Origin: Selaginella moellendorffii
Lineage: Eukaryota; Streptophyta; Lycopodiopsida; Selaginellales; Selaginellaceae
Direction of reading: 5' to 3'
Length of the DNA: 64,000 nucleotides
Assembly (NCBI RefSeq): GCF_000143415.4
Contig: NW_003314340.1
Span: 379,951 to 443,950 of the forward strand
Program-made: the position numbers and the translations under genes
Part shown: piece after piece, positions 44,816 through 54,721 of the stretch
How the letters are laid out: each line of letters opens with the position of its first letter
How positions within the stretch are numbered: position 1 is the stretch's first letter
Notes under the pieces: model-generated
Told to the model about the DNA's origin: nothing
Databases searched by the model: none
The model's input: only the letters and a program-made list of their open reading frames with translations

Positions 44816-45726
44816 TCTCCAGGTGGTCGATCTTCACAAGCTTCCCACCGATGTGATCTGTGGCCTCTTCTTTCGTGGCAAGAAGGCTGCAAGCTCTGAG
44901 AGCCGCCATGAAAACTCTCCCATCTGGGGAGATGTGGCTTTCCTCGTCGTCTTCTTGGATCATCCGGAAGAAGAGATCCATCGCCAGCTTTGCGTCGCCA
45001 CACTCGACGTAGCCGAGCAGCAGGGAAGTCCACGAAACCACATCTCGAGCGGCCATCCTATCGAAAACCATCCGAGCGTCCCACACTTCGTATAGATGTC
45101 CGCGAGAGCGTTGGTGATGAAAGCGTTGGAGTAGCAGCAGCGAAGCGTGGACACTGCCCGAGAGTGGATCTCCATCGCCGTGCTAAGCGCCCGGACCTTG
45201 ACGAGCTTATTCCTTCCGGAGCTTCCCTCGCTGCCAAGCTCGAGCAGGCCCTGAGAGCCGCCACGAAAGCTCTCGAGTCCGGCGATGGTGTTGCGGAGCT
45301 CTCATCCTCCTCACTTCCATCGTTTCTTCTCAGCCGGTGGAAGAGCTCCAGCGCGATCTCTCCCCGCCCAGCCTCGGCGTAGCCCAGCATGAGATTGACG
45401 AAGGAGGCGGCGTCGCGCCGGGGCATGGCGTCGAAAACCCTGTGAGCGTCGACGAGGCTGCCGCATTTGGCATACATGTAGATGAGAGCTCCGCCCACGC
45501 GAGTGGTGGAGCTGAAGAGCGCGCTGGCGATGGCGTCGCTGTGGAGCCTCTTGCCCCGCTCCAAATCCCTCGACGCCGCGCAAGCCTTGAGCGCCGTGAG
45601 GAGCTCGCGAGCCGCGGGCTTGTAGCTGGCGATGGCATCGCTGTGGAAATCTCTCGCGAGTGAGCGCTCGGCGCGAAGGAATGCGGCAGAGAACTCACCT
45701 CCCAGTCGCTTGGCCCAAAAAAGCAT
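44816..45726 (-). pseudogene. PLS-type PPR protein, copy 2, truncated
   Basis: Very similar to the first roughly 300 codons of PPR copy 1. The ATG at 45726 is in frame here (MLFWAKRLGG). The frame then has small deletions near 45210 (loss of the IHGK... codons and a shift) and near 45080 (loss around DARMVF). The copy stops at about 44816, where it meets unrelated repeat sequence. It lacks the remaining PPR motifs and the E domain. Confidence 0.85.
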
Positions 45727-46440
45727 AACCTAAGAGAGAGGCGAATCTTTTAAGGTCCAAGAGCATATTCGTATAAATCGTAGAATATCCTTATTCTCCA
45801 CTCGTCAAACTTTTCCAAGTCCTTATCGAATGGATTCTAAACAGGGATAGAAATTCTTGGAAGGCGCTCTAATCTAATCATCTGTTTCCTCCCATGCAGC
45901 GAATCTCCCGACTGGAGCATTCTCTAAGCAGCTGGCAGAGAAAGTTTGCGGGATTTCCCTAGGGCTGGGCCGAGGCTTGTTTGGGATGGTGACGAACGTC
46001 GGCTGGAATCCATACTTTTGACAATGCAGAGAAAACAGTGGTAGGTCGACTCTTGTGTTTGCTAGGAAGAAAGCTCAATTAGTACCACTACAGGAACCCT
46101 GGGCATTGCAAGGAAGATTTCTATGGAGAGGAACTCTAGTGCCGAAAGTACCTAGTTCACGATGAAATGATTTTAAATGGAAATAACGGTTGTTTTGACG
46201 AATCACACACTCTTAGCATTTTCTTGCGTGTTTTTTACTGCTCCTTAAGATCCACAAGTTTAAAGCTCTAGCAGAACAAAGCGACCTCCTCCAATCGTTT
46301 CAACGAATCGCTGGAAAGAGTAGTCGCTGAGCTTTTCCAACGAAAGTCAATACAAAGTCAAACATGACAATGACTTTGAGACTTAACGTAGAATTTCGCG
46401 ATTCTTATGTTTCCATTCGAGGGAGAGCAACACGGCCTGG
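45727..46440 (+). pseudogene. Promoter plus riboflavin-kinase fragment, duplicate D
   Basis: Same arrangement as 21753-22900: promoter-like sequence, then the riboflavin-kinase exon (CGAATCTCCCGACTGGAGCA, near 45900) with frame breaks, then the 3' flank (ACTGCTCCTTAAGATCCAC). Its association with a PPR copy shows that PPR and riboflavin-kinase fragments were duplicated together. Confidence 0.78.
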
Positions 46441-46645
46441 ATCTTAAATACGAGCCGAGATCCAAATCCATGCCTGCCAGTGTAGCCCCTTCCCTCCTCC
46501 TACAACCTTCAGCGAAAAAATTCCAGCTCGATTTCTTTGGCAAGAGTATCGATCGCCTGCTCTTCCACGGAGCATAGCTCCGCACACACAATAAGAACAA
46601 GATGTCTGAAATAATCTTGAAAAGGTTTCAATTTCAATTTCAATT
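46441..46645. other. Intergenic, no gene seen
   Basis: The 3' flank of the F-box gene. Short minus-strand frames are not convincing. Confidence 0.5.
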
Positions 46646-47914
46646 TCATCTGGTATAAATGGTAACCGGAATGTTGGCCACACATGTTGCTAGCTCTTGG
46701 AGCTCACTACGGTTGGCCTCATTCCCAAACAAGACAATACTTTGCAAAGCTGGGCAGGATTGCACAAACTTATCCAGCAAGACACGGAATTGTAATGGTT
46801 TGCCGCAGGATACGTCTAAACACACCTTCCTTAGCCTCGGAAGTTCTTGAATCTCACTTGGAAAACCCCTGCTGCATTGGCATCTGCTTCCAAAACAGCT
46901 GAGGATCAACTCCTGGCACTCCTTAAACTGTTCCAACACAAACACCGCCCATGCGACCTCATGAGGACAAGATCGTCGACAGAATGGTCCATTGCACTCC
47001 AACCTCATAGCTTTGAAATGCATCCTTTCCATAGCGGCAACTGTCGTCTCCAGCGCACCCAATCTAAACGCAAGAGTTTCCAATGCGTTACATACAAGCT
47101 TAAGCACCCCGGGTACCTTCTCCGACTCCACAAATGTCTCACAGTAGCCAAGCGACAGCTTCTTCAGGCGCGGAGCTCTCATCTTGAGCCTCTCGCAGTC
47201 ACCAATGCAAGCGGTCTCTAGATTGGGAAGGTCCAACTCGATCAGGCCGCCCGCGCTGCCTGGCGTTTGAAGGCTCAACACTCTCAGGCTTGATGACGAT
47301 AGGGAGCCCCAGAAGCCCCACACGTTTGCCGATAGCTCTTCAAGCGCTGGGCATGCAGGCAGGAGCTCCGTCACGAGGTCTAGACCAAGCACATTGTCAA
47401 AGCTGCAACGCGCGAGAGCTGGAAATGTGAGGCTTAGCGGAGCCTTTCTGCGGTACATGAGCTCCTTGCCCATGGGCACAAAGCAAAGCCTGTAAAACCT
47501 CACGAACTTGAGCTTGGGACACGACTTGGAGACCAGCTCTAGATCAAAGCAGCTGTACGGCGTGTACTCGTCGTTCTCAATCGTGAGCTCCTCCAGAGTG
47601 GCTGCAATGCTTGTGATCCATGAGTAGTTCATGTGTAGAGAGGAATTGTATCTGTGAATGACGAGCTTTCGGATGGATTGATGCACCAGCTTGAGACCCA
47701 TGCCTCGTGGCTTGAGATTGATTGATACGAGACCAACCTCCTCCTTGGCAATTCTGTGCCACCTCTTGCTCACCAGAGCGTACATGATGTTGTGACGCGC
47801 GCCAGGAAACCTGGTATGGGGTACCTTGTCCAGGATGAGCGCAAGAACAGCGTCCGGTAGGCTGTCAATGGTGGTGCCCTGATCGCCAGGAAGATCTGGA
47901 CCTTGGACGTCCAT
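46646..47914 (-). CDS. F-box/LRR-like protein
   Basis: A single-exon frame of 422 aa. Residues about 15-60 (IDSLPDAVLALILDKV, then ALVSKRWHRIAKEEV) are an F-box, the SKP1-binding part of SCF ubiquitin ligases. After it come irregular leucine-rich repeats (LEELTIEND, LVSKSCPKLKFVRF, LLPACPALEELSANVW, LPNLETACIGDCERLK, LPRLRKVCLDVS), the probable substrate-binding surface. The start codon is the first ATG, 174 bp from the divergent start of the LMW-PTP-like gene. The target is unknown. Confidence 0.88.
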   Translation of the reverse strand: MDVQGPDLPGDQGTTIDSLPDAVLALILDKVPHTRFPGARHNIMYALVSKRWHRIAKEEVGLVSINLKPRGMGLKLVHQSIRKLVIHRYNSSLHMNYSWITSIAATLEELTIENDEYTPYSCFDLELVSKSCPKLKFVRFYRLCFVPMGKELMYRRKAPLSLTFPALARCSFDNVLGLDLVTELLPACPALEELSANVWGFWGSLSSSSLRVLSLQTPGSAGGLIELDLPNLETACIGDCERLKMRAPRLKKLSLGYCETFVESEKVPGVLKLVCNALETLAFRLGALETTVAAMERMHFKAMRLECNGPFCRRSCPHEVAWAVFVLEQFKECQELILSCFGSRCQCSRGFPSEIQELPRLRKVCLDVSCGKPLQFRVLLDKFVQSCPALQSIVLFGNEANRSELQELATCVANIPVTIYTR

Positions 47915-48088
47915 CCGGTTAGAATTTCCCTAGCCACGATCCTTTATCCTTTATCCTTTATAGCGTCGCTAAATACACAGTTGTAACCTAAAGGAGCCAA
48001 TAATAGCATAACTCATACTCGTAGAATATTCTTATTCTCCACGAATAAAGAATATCCATATTTCAAGCATAGCTAGGGCTTTGCTGCG
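47915..48088. promoter_or_regulatory. Compact divergent promoter region
   Basis: 174 bp separate the start codons of the minus-strand F-box gene and the plus-strand LMW-PTP-like gene. It holds a short CCTTTATCCTTTATC repeat (near 47940) and an inverted motif GAATATTCTTATTC...GAATAAAGAATATC (48019-48057). Copies of the second part occur beside both PPR copies and in the AT-decayed copy. Confidence 0.55.
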
Positions 48089-49205
48089 ATGTCTCTCGCT
48101 CAGCTGCCTCCTGCGCGGCTCTTCTCTCCTCCTCCATCGGCGCAGCAGCGCGAGAATCGCTGCGGCGTTCATCGAAATCTCCATCGCCGCGGGTGTGCGC
48201 CTGCGAAATTCGTAGCGGCGGCGGCGCAGGATCAGAACGCGGAGCCGGATGAGTGGGATGTGAGCCGGAGCTGCGTGAATCCGGTGTTTAGAGGCCCCAT
48301 TTTCCAGGTACGCCGCCTGCATTGTCTTGTTCTTGTGATGATCGAAGCTCTCAGGAGCCTAGCAAGGGCGAGCGGCTCTATGTTGTGTTTGCCAGCGAAG
48401 GGAATGTGTGCCGGTCTATACTTGCGGAGGCCATTTTCAACAAGCTCGCGGAAGAATCCGGCCTCTCGGACCTTGTGGAATGCAAATCAAAGGTTCTCTT
48501 TTCTCTTCTTCCTTTTCATAGTTTTCTTTTCCTCGTTCTCAAGCTTTGTGTTGGTGGTTTGTTCTTCGTTTTCATGGCCAGGCTACAAAGGAGTACAATG
48601 TTGGTGAATCTCCGGAGCCTCAGGCTATCCAAGTCGCGGAGGAACGCGGGCTAAAGCTCCCGGATGGAGCAGTGTCTAAGATGTTTGAGAACCCCACAGA
48701 CATCGTAGAGGCGGATTTGATCATTGTCATGGACAAGGTAAGACAGAACTTTGTTTTTTTCTTTGATTACTGGAGTAGGATGCAGGGCTGCGGCCGGATA
48801 TTGGATTCGGCAGTTCAATGCGTCGGACTTGCTGAAGCAAATAGTTTTGCAAGAGGTTGTTGACAAGAGGACTTCTTACTCGCACAAAGTACGTCGGCTT
48901 GGAGACTTTTGTAAATCGCGACTGGTAACTACAGCTTGCATCTTTTGCTGCTTCTTACCTTCTGATTTGCATTGAATGACAGATAGAAGATATAGATGAT
49001 CCTCTTTACGGCAATATGGGAGGCCCGGAAGAACTTGTGAGTTTTTTTGCCATTCGGGTGTCTCCTCCTAAGTTTTTTGTTCCTGCAGAACCTTGTAAGA
49101 CAAGTGTATAATGATATTTTGGAGTCCTGCGAGGGATTGGTACATTATCTGTTGCAAGTGAAACGAAATTTACAAGGTTTGCTACTTTACTACCGGAAAT
49201 TTTGA
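48089..49205 (+). CDS. Low-molecular-weight protein tyrosine phosphatase-like, plastid-type N-terminus
   Basis: A multi-exon gene starting MSLAQLPPARLFSPPPS, an N-terminus rich in Ser, Ala and Arg that may target plastids. Exon 2 encodes LYVVFASEGNVCRSILAEA, aligned with the LMW-PTP loop (VxFVCxGNxCRS). The nucleophile Cys position is Ser here (FAS for FVC), while the second Cys, Arg and Ser remain. Later exons give IIVMDK joined to FNASDLLKQ, VRRLGDF and DDPLYGN, the last matching the catalytic-acid DP loop. The Cys-to-Ser change predicts loss of phosphatase activity by the classical mechanism, perhaps leaving phosphate-ligand binding. Exon 1 is 48089-48307; the stop is at 49203-49205. The FMN hydrolase gene follows on the same strand. 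Confidence 0.8.
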
Positions 49206-49653
49206 CTCACCAGATATAACACCCGAACAGGAACTCAAACTATGAAAGAGGGAGTGTCCAAGTTAGTCACTGAGCTAGGAACTATTGACTGGGTGGCACC
49301 ACCTATGCTGCAACGCTCGTGATAAACCCAGAACCTTGCAGATTTTGAGAAACGCGTCTTACTTTGCAACAGGAGAGCTTGTAACTTGTAAGTGAAGTGG
49401 TGTCAGTGCTTGCTACTAAGAGTTTTCTTTTTCCAGAACTGTGATACTGTAATCCAATACCTAGGAAGAGCATATGTTTTGCAAGTTAAAAAAAGGTTTG
49501 CTGCCGCATTCCAGTGAGCTTTTGTTGACCACGATCTGTATTCAAGCAGGACTGAAAGAGCTAGGAACCAAGATTCTCTCGCAATATGCTTCCACTAGAG
49601 AGTTGGGATTTAGGAATTTAACCTTTTTTGTGCGCAAGGGTAGCAATCTGGCA

Positions 49654-51281
49654 ATGGAGGAGCCAATGTCGAATGTGATTTTCGATTTGGACGGGACATT
49701 GTTAGACACAGGTGGGTGGGTTTGCTTTGCTTTGCGTCGCTGCTCCGACACCATCGGCCTTGCCTTGCAGAGAGAATTGTGGACGAAGTGTGTGAGGAGT
49801 TTTTGGTAGCTAAATACGGCAAACAGTGGGATGGGAGGAACCTGGAGAAGCGGCTTGGCAAGAAGCCTCTTCAAGCTGCAGCCGCGATTGTGGAGGATTA
49901 CGAGCTTCCTTGCACTCCGGAGCAGTTTTTGGCTGAAACCGTGGATCTAGTACGTGGAAGGTAGTAAATCTTTTACAGCTTCCTTTTTTCTGAGGTCATT
50001 TACAGGTTCCGAAACGCTAAAGCGCTCCCAGGTGCTAATCGTCTTCTCAAACATTTAGTTGCGCACAAGATACCAATTGCGATCGGCTCGAACAGTTATC
50101 GGAGTTTTATTGCAGAAAAACTCGCTCCACATTCAGGTAACTCGGTCTGGGTAGAAGCGTTCGTTTACATATTACGATTTTTCTCAGGCTGGACTGAAAA
50201 TTTTCCGGTGATTGTGGCTGGGGATGAGGTCCAAGAACCCAAGCCTTCTCCACAAATGTAACTGGCACATTTATTTATTTATTTTTCCTGGCTTTTGTAA
50301 GAAAAAATATGTTCCCAGATTCTTGGAGGCCGCTAAACGACTCAATGCCACTCCAAGCTGCTGCCTTGTCATCGAAGACTCTCCGTAAGTTCAAAACCTC
50401 CACGTTAGTTCTTGGCATTTTGTGCTAACTATCCGACATTATAGAACTGGTATCACAGCAGGCAAAGCAGCAGGAATGAAAGTAGTGGCTGTTCCGTCTC
50501 TGCCATCCAAGGCCTCACGTCATTTGTACGCATCTGCTGACCAAATTCTTTCGTCCTTGCTGGATTTCAAACCAGAGCTATGGGGACTTCCTCCATTTCA
50601 AGACTGTAAGTCATCTCATCACACTTTTCTCAGTCCTGATCGAATGGATTCTCAACAGGGATAGCAAATGCGCTGCCAATAGAGCCCTGGTACATCTCTG
50701 GACCCGTGATCAGAGGCTTTGGTCGAGGCTCCAAAGTCCTCGGAATTCCCACTGGTACGTAAAACTTCTTGCAAGGCGGTCTTGATCATTTGTTTCCTTC
50801 CGTGCAGCGAATCTCCCGACTGGAGCATTCTCCAAGCAACTAGCAGAGCAAGTTTGCGGGATTTATCTAGGCTGGGCGAGGCTTTCGGACAAGGGAGTGT
50901 TTAAGATGGTGATGAGCGTCGGCTGGAATCCATATTTCGACAATGCAGAGAAAACAGTGGTAAGTGCAAGTTTTACGTTTGTTAGGAAGAAGCTCAGTTG
51001 CTGCTACTACAGGAACCCTGGTTATTGCACGAATTCCCGGAAGATTTCTATGGAGAGGAGCTCCGGCTCATTGTTGTTGGCTACATTCGTCCCGAGGTAA
51101 ACAATCTTTATCCATTTCGTTTCAGAAACATCTGTCGACAATGGTTGTATCTGTCCAGGCCAATTTCTCGTCGCTAGAGGATCTGATTAACAAGATCCAC
51201 GAAGATGGACGTATTGCCAAGGCGGCTCTTGACGTGCCACCTTATTCGGCTTTTCAGGAGGACAAATTCTTGCAACAGTAA
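49654..51281 (+). CDS. FHY: Bifunctional FMN hydrolase / riboflavin kinase
   Basis: A two-domain plant flavin enzyme. The N-terminal HAD domain hydrolyses FMN: it starts MEEPMSNVIFDLDGTLLDT (HAD motif I DxD) and continues with IPIAIGSNSYRSFI, DEVQEPKPSPQ and CCLVIEDS (motif IV). The C-terminal domain is riboflavin kinase: [22 protein letters not shown], then VMSVGWNPYFDN, FPEDFYGEELRLIVVGYIRPE and an end at FLQQ. Exon 1 is 49654-49711, exon 2 is 49771-49960, and further short exons run to the stop at 51279-51281, with introns of about 50-90 bp. No lesion is seen. It is the probable source of the decayed fragments at 21.8-22.9, 23.8-24.8, 30.5-31.3 and 45.7-46.4 kb. Confidence 0.92.
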
Positions 51282-52130
51282 GTGTTAGTGTTCACGATCA
51301 TCGAATCAAAATGGAAATAACAGTTCCTTTGGCGAACTTGGGCCAAAGGAAGAAGAAACCAAACACTCTTGGCATTTTCTCGCGTGTTTTTCACTGCTCC
51401 TTAAGATCCACGCGTTTAAAGCTGTAGCAGAACAAGGATGTTTCAACGAATCGCTGATAGAACCAAAAAGAAAATCTAGAGCCGTCATTGTAGAGTTTTT
51501 GAGCTCACAAAAGCTCGAAATGTCAACGACAGTCACTACATAGTCAATATTAGTCAAAACAAATCTTCAAAGACTATGTGGACTTTCATTGACTTAAACG
51601 TAGAATCTACGGCAACTTCTCGCGGGCACAGGTGTTCTTATGTTTCCATGTGAGTCTCATGGAAAATGCGTCTCAATTTCTCAAAGATGAATACTGCAAG
51701 ATGGTTTGAGTAAACGAGTAGAAGCTTGCCTTCATAACAAGAACCGAGATACCATTTTTGGCGAAATGATTGTGCTGCCCTTGGCATGGACGGCAGTAAG
51801 GATTTCTGACGAAGACGGAGGAAACAATATCAAAAACTCGTTTTGTTCCAGATTTCAGTTTTGGCACAGCTCTTCGATTGTCGGTGATATTTGATTATTA
51901 TTTGAAGTTGTAACTTTAGGAAAATACGATCCTTCCGCTATAAAGACATCCTTCCCATTGACATCGAGAATTCACAAGAAACCAACCATCCGCCACTCCA
52001 ATGTCATCCCTCACGCATTCGACTTGTACCTCTCCAGGCGTGGGTGCTCCCCTACGGTCGCATCCTTTCCTTCTGAATCAAAGCTTGTTCCTGTGCAAAA
52101 GGAGAATTGGTAGCTGCTTAATCCAGTGCT
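51282..52130. other. 3' flank of FHY, no gene seen
   Basis: It contains the sequence shared with the flanks of duplicates B and D up to about 51670. A short plus-strand frame at 51706-51894 is not convincing. Confidence 0.5.
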
Positions 52131-52252
52131 GCATCCTGCTGTTCATGACAAGAGCTCTTTGAATGCAACCTTACAAACACAAACACAACACTTGCTAAAA
52201 ACAATTCTATGCAATCCGGTTTTCGTCATGAAGTCAAAAGCTAGAACACGAG

Positions 52253-52316
52253 GTGAAGATGCGGGATATCTATCCCAGTGCCTAAGCGAGCGCTCTACCA
52301 TCTGAGCTACATCCCA
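52253..52316 (-). pseudogene. tRNA-Ala(AGC) pseudogene lacking part of the anticodon arm
   Basis: The minus strand reads GGGATGTAGCTCAGATGGTA, GAGCGCTCGCTTAG, then directly GGCACTGGG and a T-arm with ATATCCCGCATCT. Compared with plant tRNA-Ala(AGC), about ten bases are missing (the 3' side of the anticodon arm and the last anticodon base), and the T-loop is altered. It cannot form a normal anticodon arm. Confidence 0.8.
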
Positions 52317-53028
52317 AAATTTGCAAGCTTCTCTTTTATGTTCTGTTAACTAGGAAATCCAAGTAACCTTCTTGACGATGAGCAATCTGGACAGACCTAG
52401 CTCTATACTACTCTCGGCTTCTAGAAGGCATAGTTTGGAATATCATTTGTTTTAAGCAATATTGGAGATGATGATTGATTTTATTCCTTCAAAGTTCTAC
52501 TACATTTTCTACCTAGGGAAACGTTTTTTTCTCGTCCTTGTCTTCTCCCTTCTCACGCTTCTCTTGATTGTCTCTCAGTTCCTTGTCTTCGGCCTTGTGC
52601 TTTTCTTCTCTCTGGTCATCCTTTTCCTTGTGAATGTCATCCTTTAAATCAGCACGATCACACCTATTTTTGAAGTTGATGTTGATGTTGATATTGTTGT
52701 TGTTGTTCATGTGCTTGCGCACACCTTGCCCAATATCATCACTGTCTTCCACAGAGTGCAAAAGAAATTTAGGAACTGATTGAGCTTGATGTGAATCTTG
52801 CTATTCATGAACTTCGACAGAGAAGAGCTCCCTCTTTGAAGAAGACAATGCAACCTTCACAAACACAAGCACAAGAAACACTAGAGCAGCCTGAGAAGAG
52901 ACAACCTTCAAACAAGTATTGCTTGCTTGGTGAAGCAGGTTTATGGTCTAGCATGCATTTCATACATTGCCAAGTGTGTCTTCATGCAATTACATCTTTT
53001 GCTATACAAGATTTGCAAAATTAAGAAA

Positions 53029-53066
53029 TGGAGATGTCGGGTATCGATCCCGATGCCTCTCGCATG
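53029..53066 (-). pseudogene. tRNA-Ala 3' half
   Basis: The minus strand reads CATGCGAGAGGCATCGGG and then ATCGATACCCGACATCTCCA: the 3' side of the anticodon arm, variable loop, T-arm and acceptor strand of tRNA-Ala. The 5' half is absent. It contains exactly the bases missing from 52253-52316. Confidence 0.78.
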
Positions 53067-53091
53067 AAGATTCTCCAATATCGAGAAACCT

Positions 53092-54344
53092 TTAAATGGA
53101 TCTCTGATTCCATAGCAAAACCTCGTCGCTCCCCAACACCTCTACGATTTTGATGTCTCTAATGAGCCCATAGAGCTCTCCAAAAACTGTAGAATTTGGA
53201 TAGAGCATGATCCACTCGTCCCAAACTCGAGCCCACGAAAATCTCTCCTCCGACCACAGCATCTTGGAATTGAATGCCAATCCAGTCCACTCGTGAGCGG
53301 GGACACTTTGAACAAAAGCGATGCTGGTGTTGGAGGAATTGGACGAAAGCTCCCAGCCGCTGACTAGCTTCCCCGCAGAGCCAAAGGTTGTTCTTTGAGT
53401 GAAAACTCCATGTAAAGATGGTGAGGTCCTTGCGAGACCTGCTGGGAATGCCGCTACCCTCGCCACCTTTTGGAGTTCGTCAAAGAGATGGAGGCTGGCG
53501 GTGCTGTGCTCGTCGATGAAGACGATGATGCCTTCCATCTTATTTTCTCGTATGAAACTGGCCAAAAAGATTGATCTAGTTTGTAGAAAAGATAAGTCTA
53601 GAGAACTTACCTGAGACTTTGGATCCTTCTCGACAACGCCATGGAAGAAGCCAGATCATCCATCCGCGGCTCCAGCAGCGCAAACTTCGTAGCGCGGCTC
53701 CTCGAGAGAACCTCTCTCGTGGTGTCTCTTTGGTGATCATTCGTGAAATTGGAGCATTCCATGACGATCCACGAGATGGAGGCCCGCGAGGCAGCGCAAG
53801 CCAGAGTGTTTGCCATGGCCCCCAATCTGAGCAACACTTGCATTCTTCGCTCTCGCTGCTGGCCACCTTTGCAATCTCCCAGCGTGGTCACCACGATCAC
53901 CTCTTGCTTCTTGTTCATGAGCTCTTCCTCCTCAAACGCCCTTCTCTGCTCGAGCTGGACGCGATCCATGATCGCCTGTGCGGCGGCAAGTTCGCGCGGA
54001 TTTGGGTGAGGCCAGGGGCGGACGATGATCGGGTGGCGACCCGGATGGACGCAACTCGAGGGGGAGGAGCTCGCCATCGTCTTGGGTGGACTGGCCGCGC
54101 TCATAGCCATCCTTGGAGCTCCTCCGGTTCCATGGCTAGCTATCGTGGACTCGAGCAACAGGGGTTGACCACGATTGGCGCGGTGGTAATCGCTGGAAGA
54201 AGAGAAGAGGATCAAGGAGAGCTCCATCCCCAGCATCAAGCTCGCGATGCAAGCCACTAGATGGACCGACACGCCCAACGCCGCGATCGACGAGAATCCA
54301 CTGCTCCATCCACTCCAAATCATCAGAGAAGAGCCACTGCTCAT
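53092..54344 (-). CDS. GT43 family glycosyltransferase (IRX14-like)
   Basis: Two exons, 53611-54344 and 53092-53557, with a 53-bp intron give 399 aa. A hydrophobic segment near residues 18-48 (IAALGVSVHLVACIASLML) is a type II Golgi signal anchor. Then follow QEVIVVTTLG, SISWIVMEC, MEGIIVFIDEHSTASLHLFDEL, FPAGL, and EWTGLAFNSKMLW, which match GT43 xylan xylosyltransferases, closest in pattern to IRX14. The metal-binding DxD/DDD region (FADDDN type) reads FIDEHS, so the canonical acid triad is reduced, as also happens in non-catalytic GT43 partners. It probably acts in xylan backbone synthesis in the Golgi. Confidence 0.75.
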
Positions 54345-54721
54345 TGATTGCTAGCATTATCCTCCTCGAGAAAGAATCGATAGAAGAGAGAAAGGAGCTG
54401 GAGAAGTCGATCGATCGATGGAGGAGAAACGCTGTGGAGGGCGTGAACTCACTCCTGGGGCGTGCTATGCCAGTGGCAGTGTTTCCTCTGTACTAAAGTC
54501 ACGGGCTTCATGGCATGGCCAACTTTCTTCCATTCTTTTTAATTAAATTTCCCTGCTTTGCAGGTCTTTTTTCTTGTTTTTCTTTTTAATTTCTGCAAAT
54601 GCCAGCAAAGGTGGCATAGCCCATCATTCTCTCCAAAGTGTTTGCCAACTCACACTAGCTATGGGGTTTTATTCATTCCACTGCCGTATGGACCACCTGG
54701 CTGATACTATACGATCGTATA
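54345..54721. other. Short intergenic region
   Basis: The promoter and 5' region of the GT43 gene, and the 3' flank of the DUF688 gene. No other feature is seen. Confidence 0.5.

Larger units (their letters stand above)
52131..53066 (-). repeat. Direct repeat pair carrying tRNA-Ala pieces
   Basis: Segments 52131-52316 and 52797-53066 share words such as GCAACCTT(A/C)ACAAACACAA and end in parts of a tRNA-Ala sequence. The spacer (52320-52790) has a Lys/Glu/Asp-rich minus-strand frame (52761-52513) of low complexity, not assigned to a family. Confidence 0.5.

Noticed and set aside
48089-51281. LMW-PTP and FMN hydrolase as one fused gene
   Set aside because: A stop at 49203, a gap of about 450 bp and a separate well-placed ATG at 49654 favour two genes on the same strand.
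52513-52761. Lys/Glu/Asp-rich minus-strand frame
   Set aside because: Low complexity with an Asn/Ile repeat, no family match and no splice or promoter support; lies between repeat copies.
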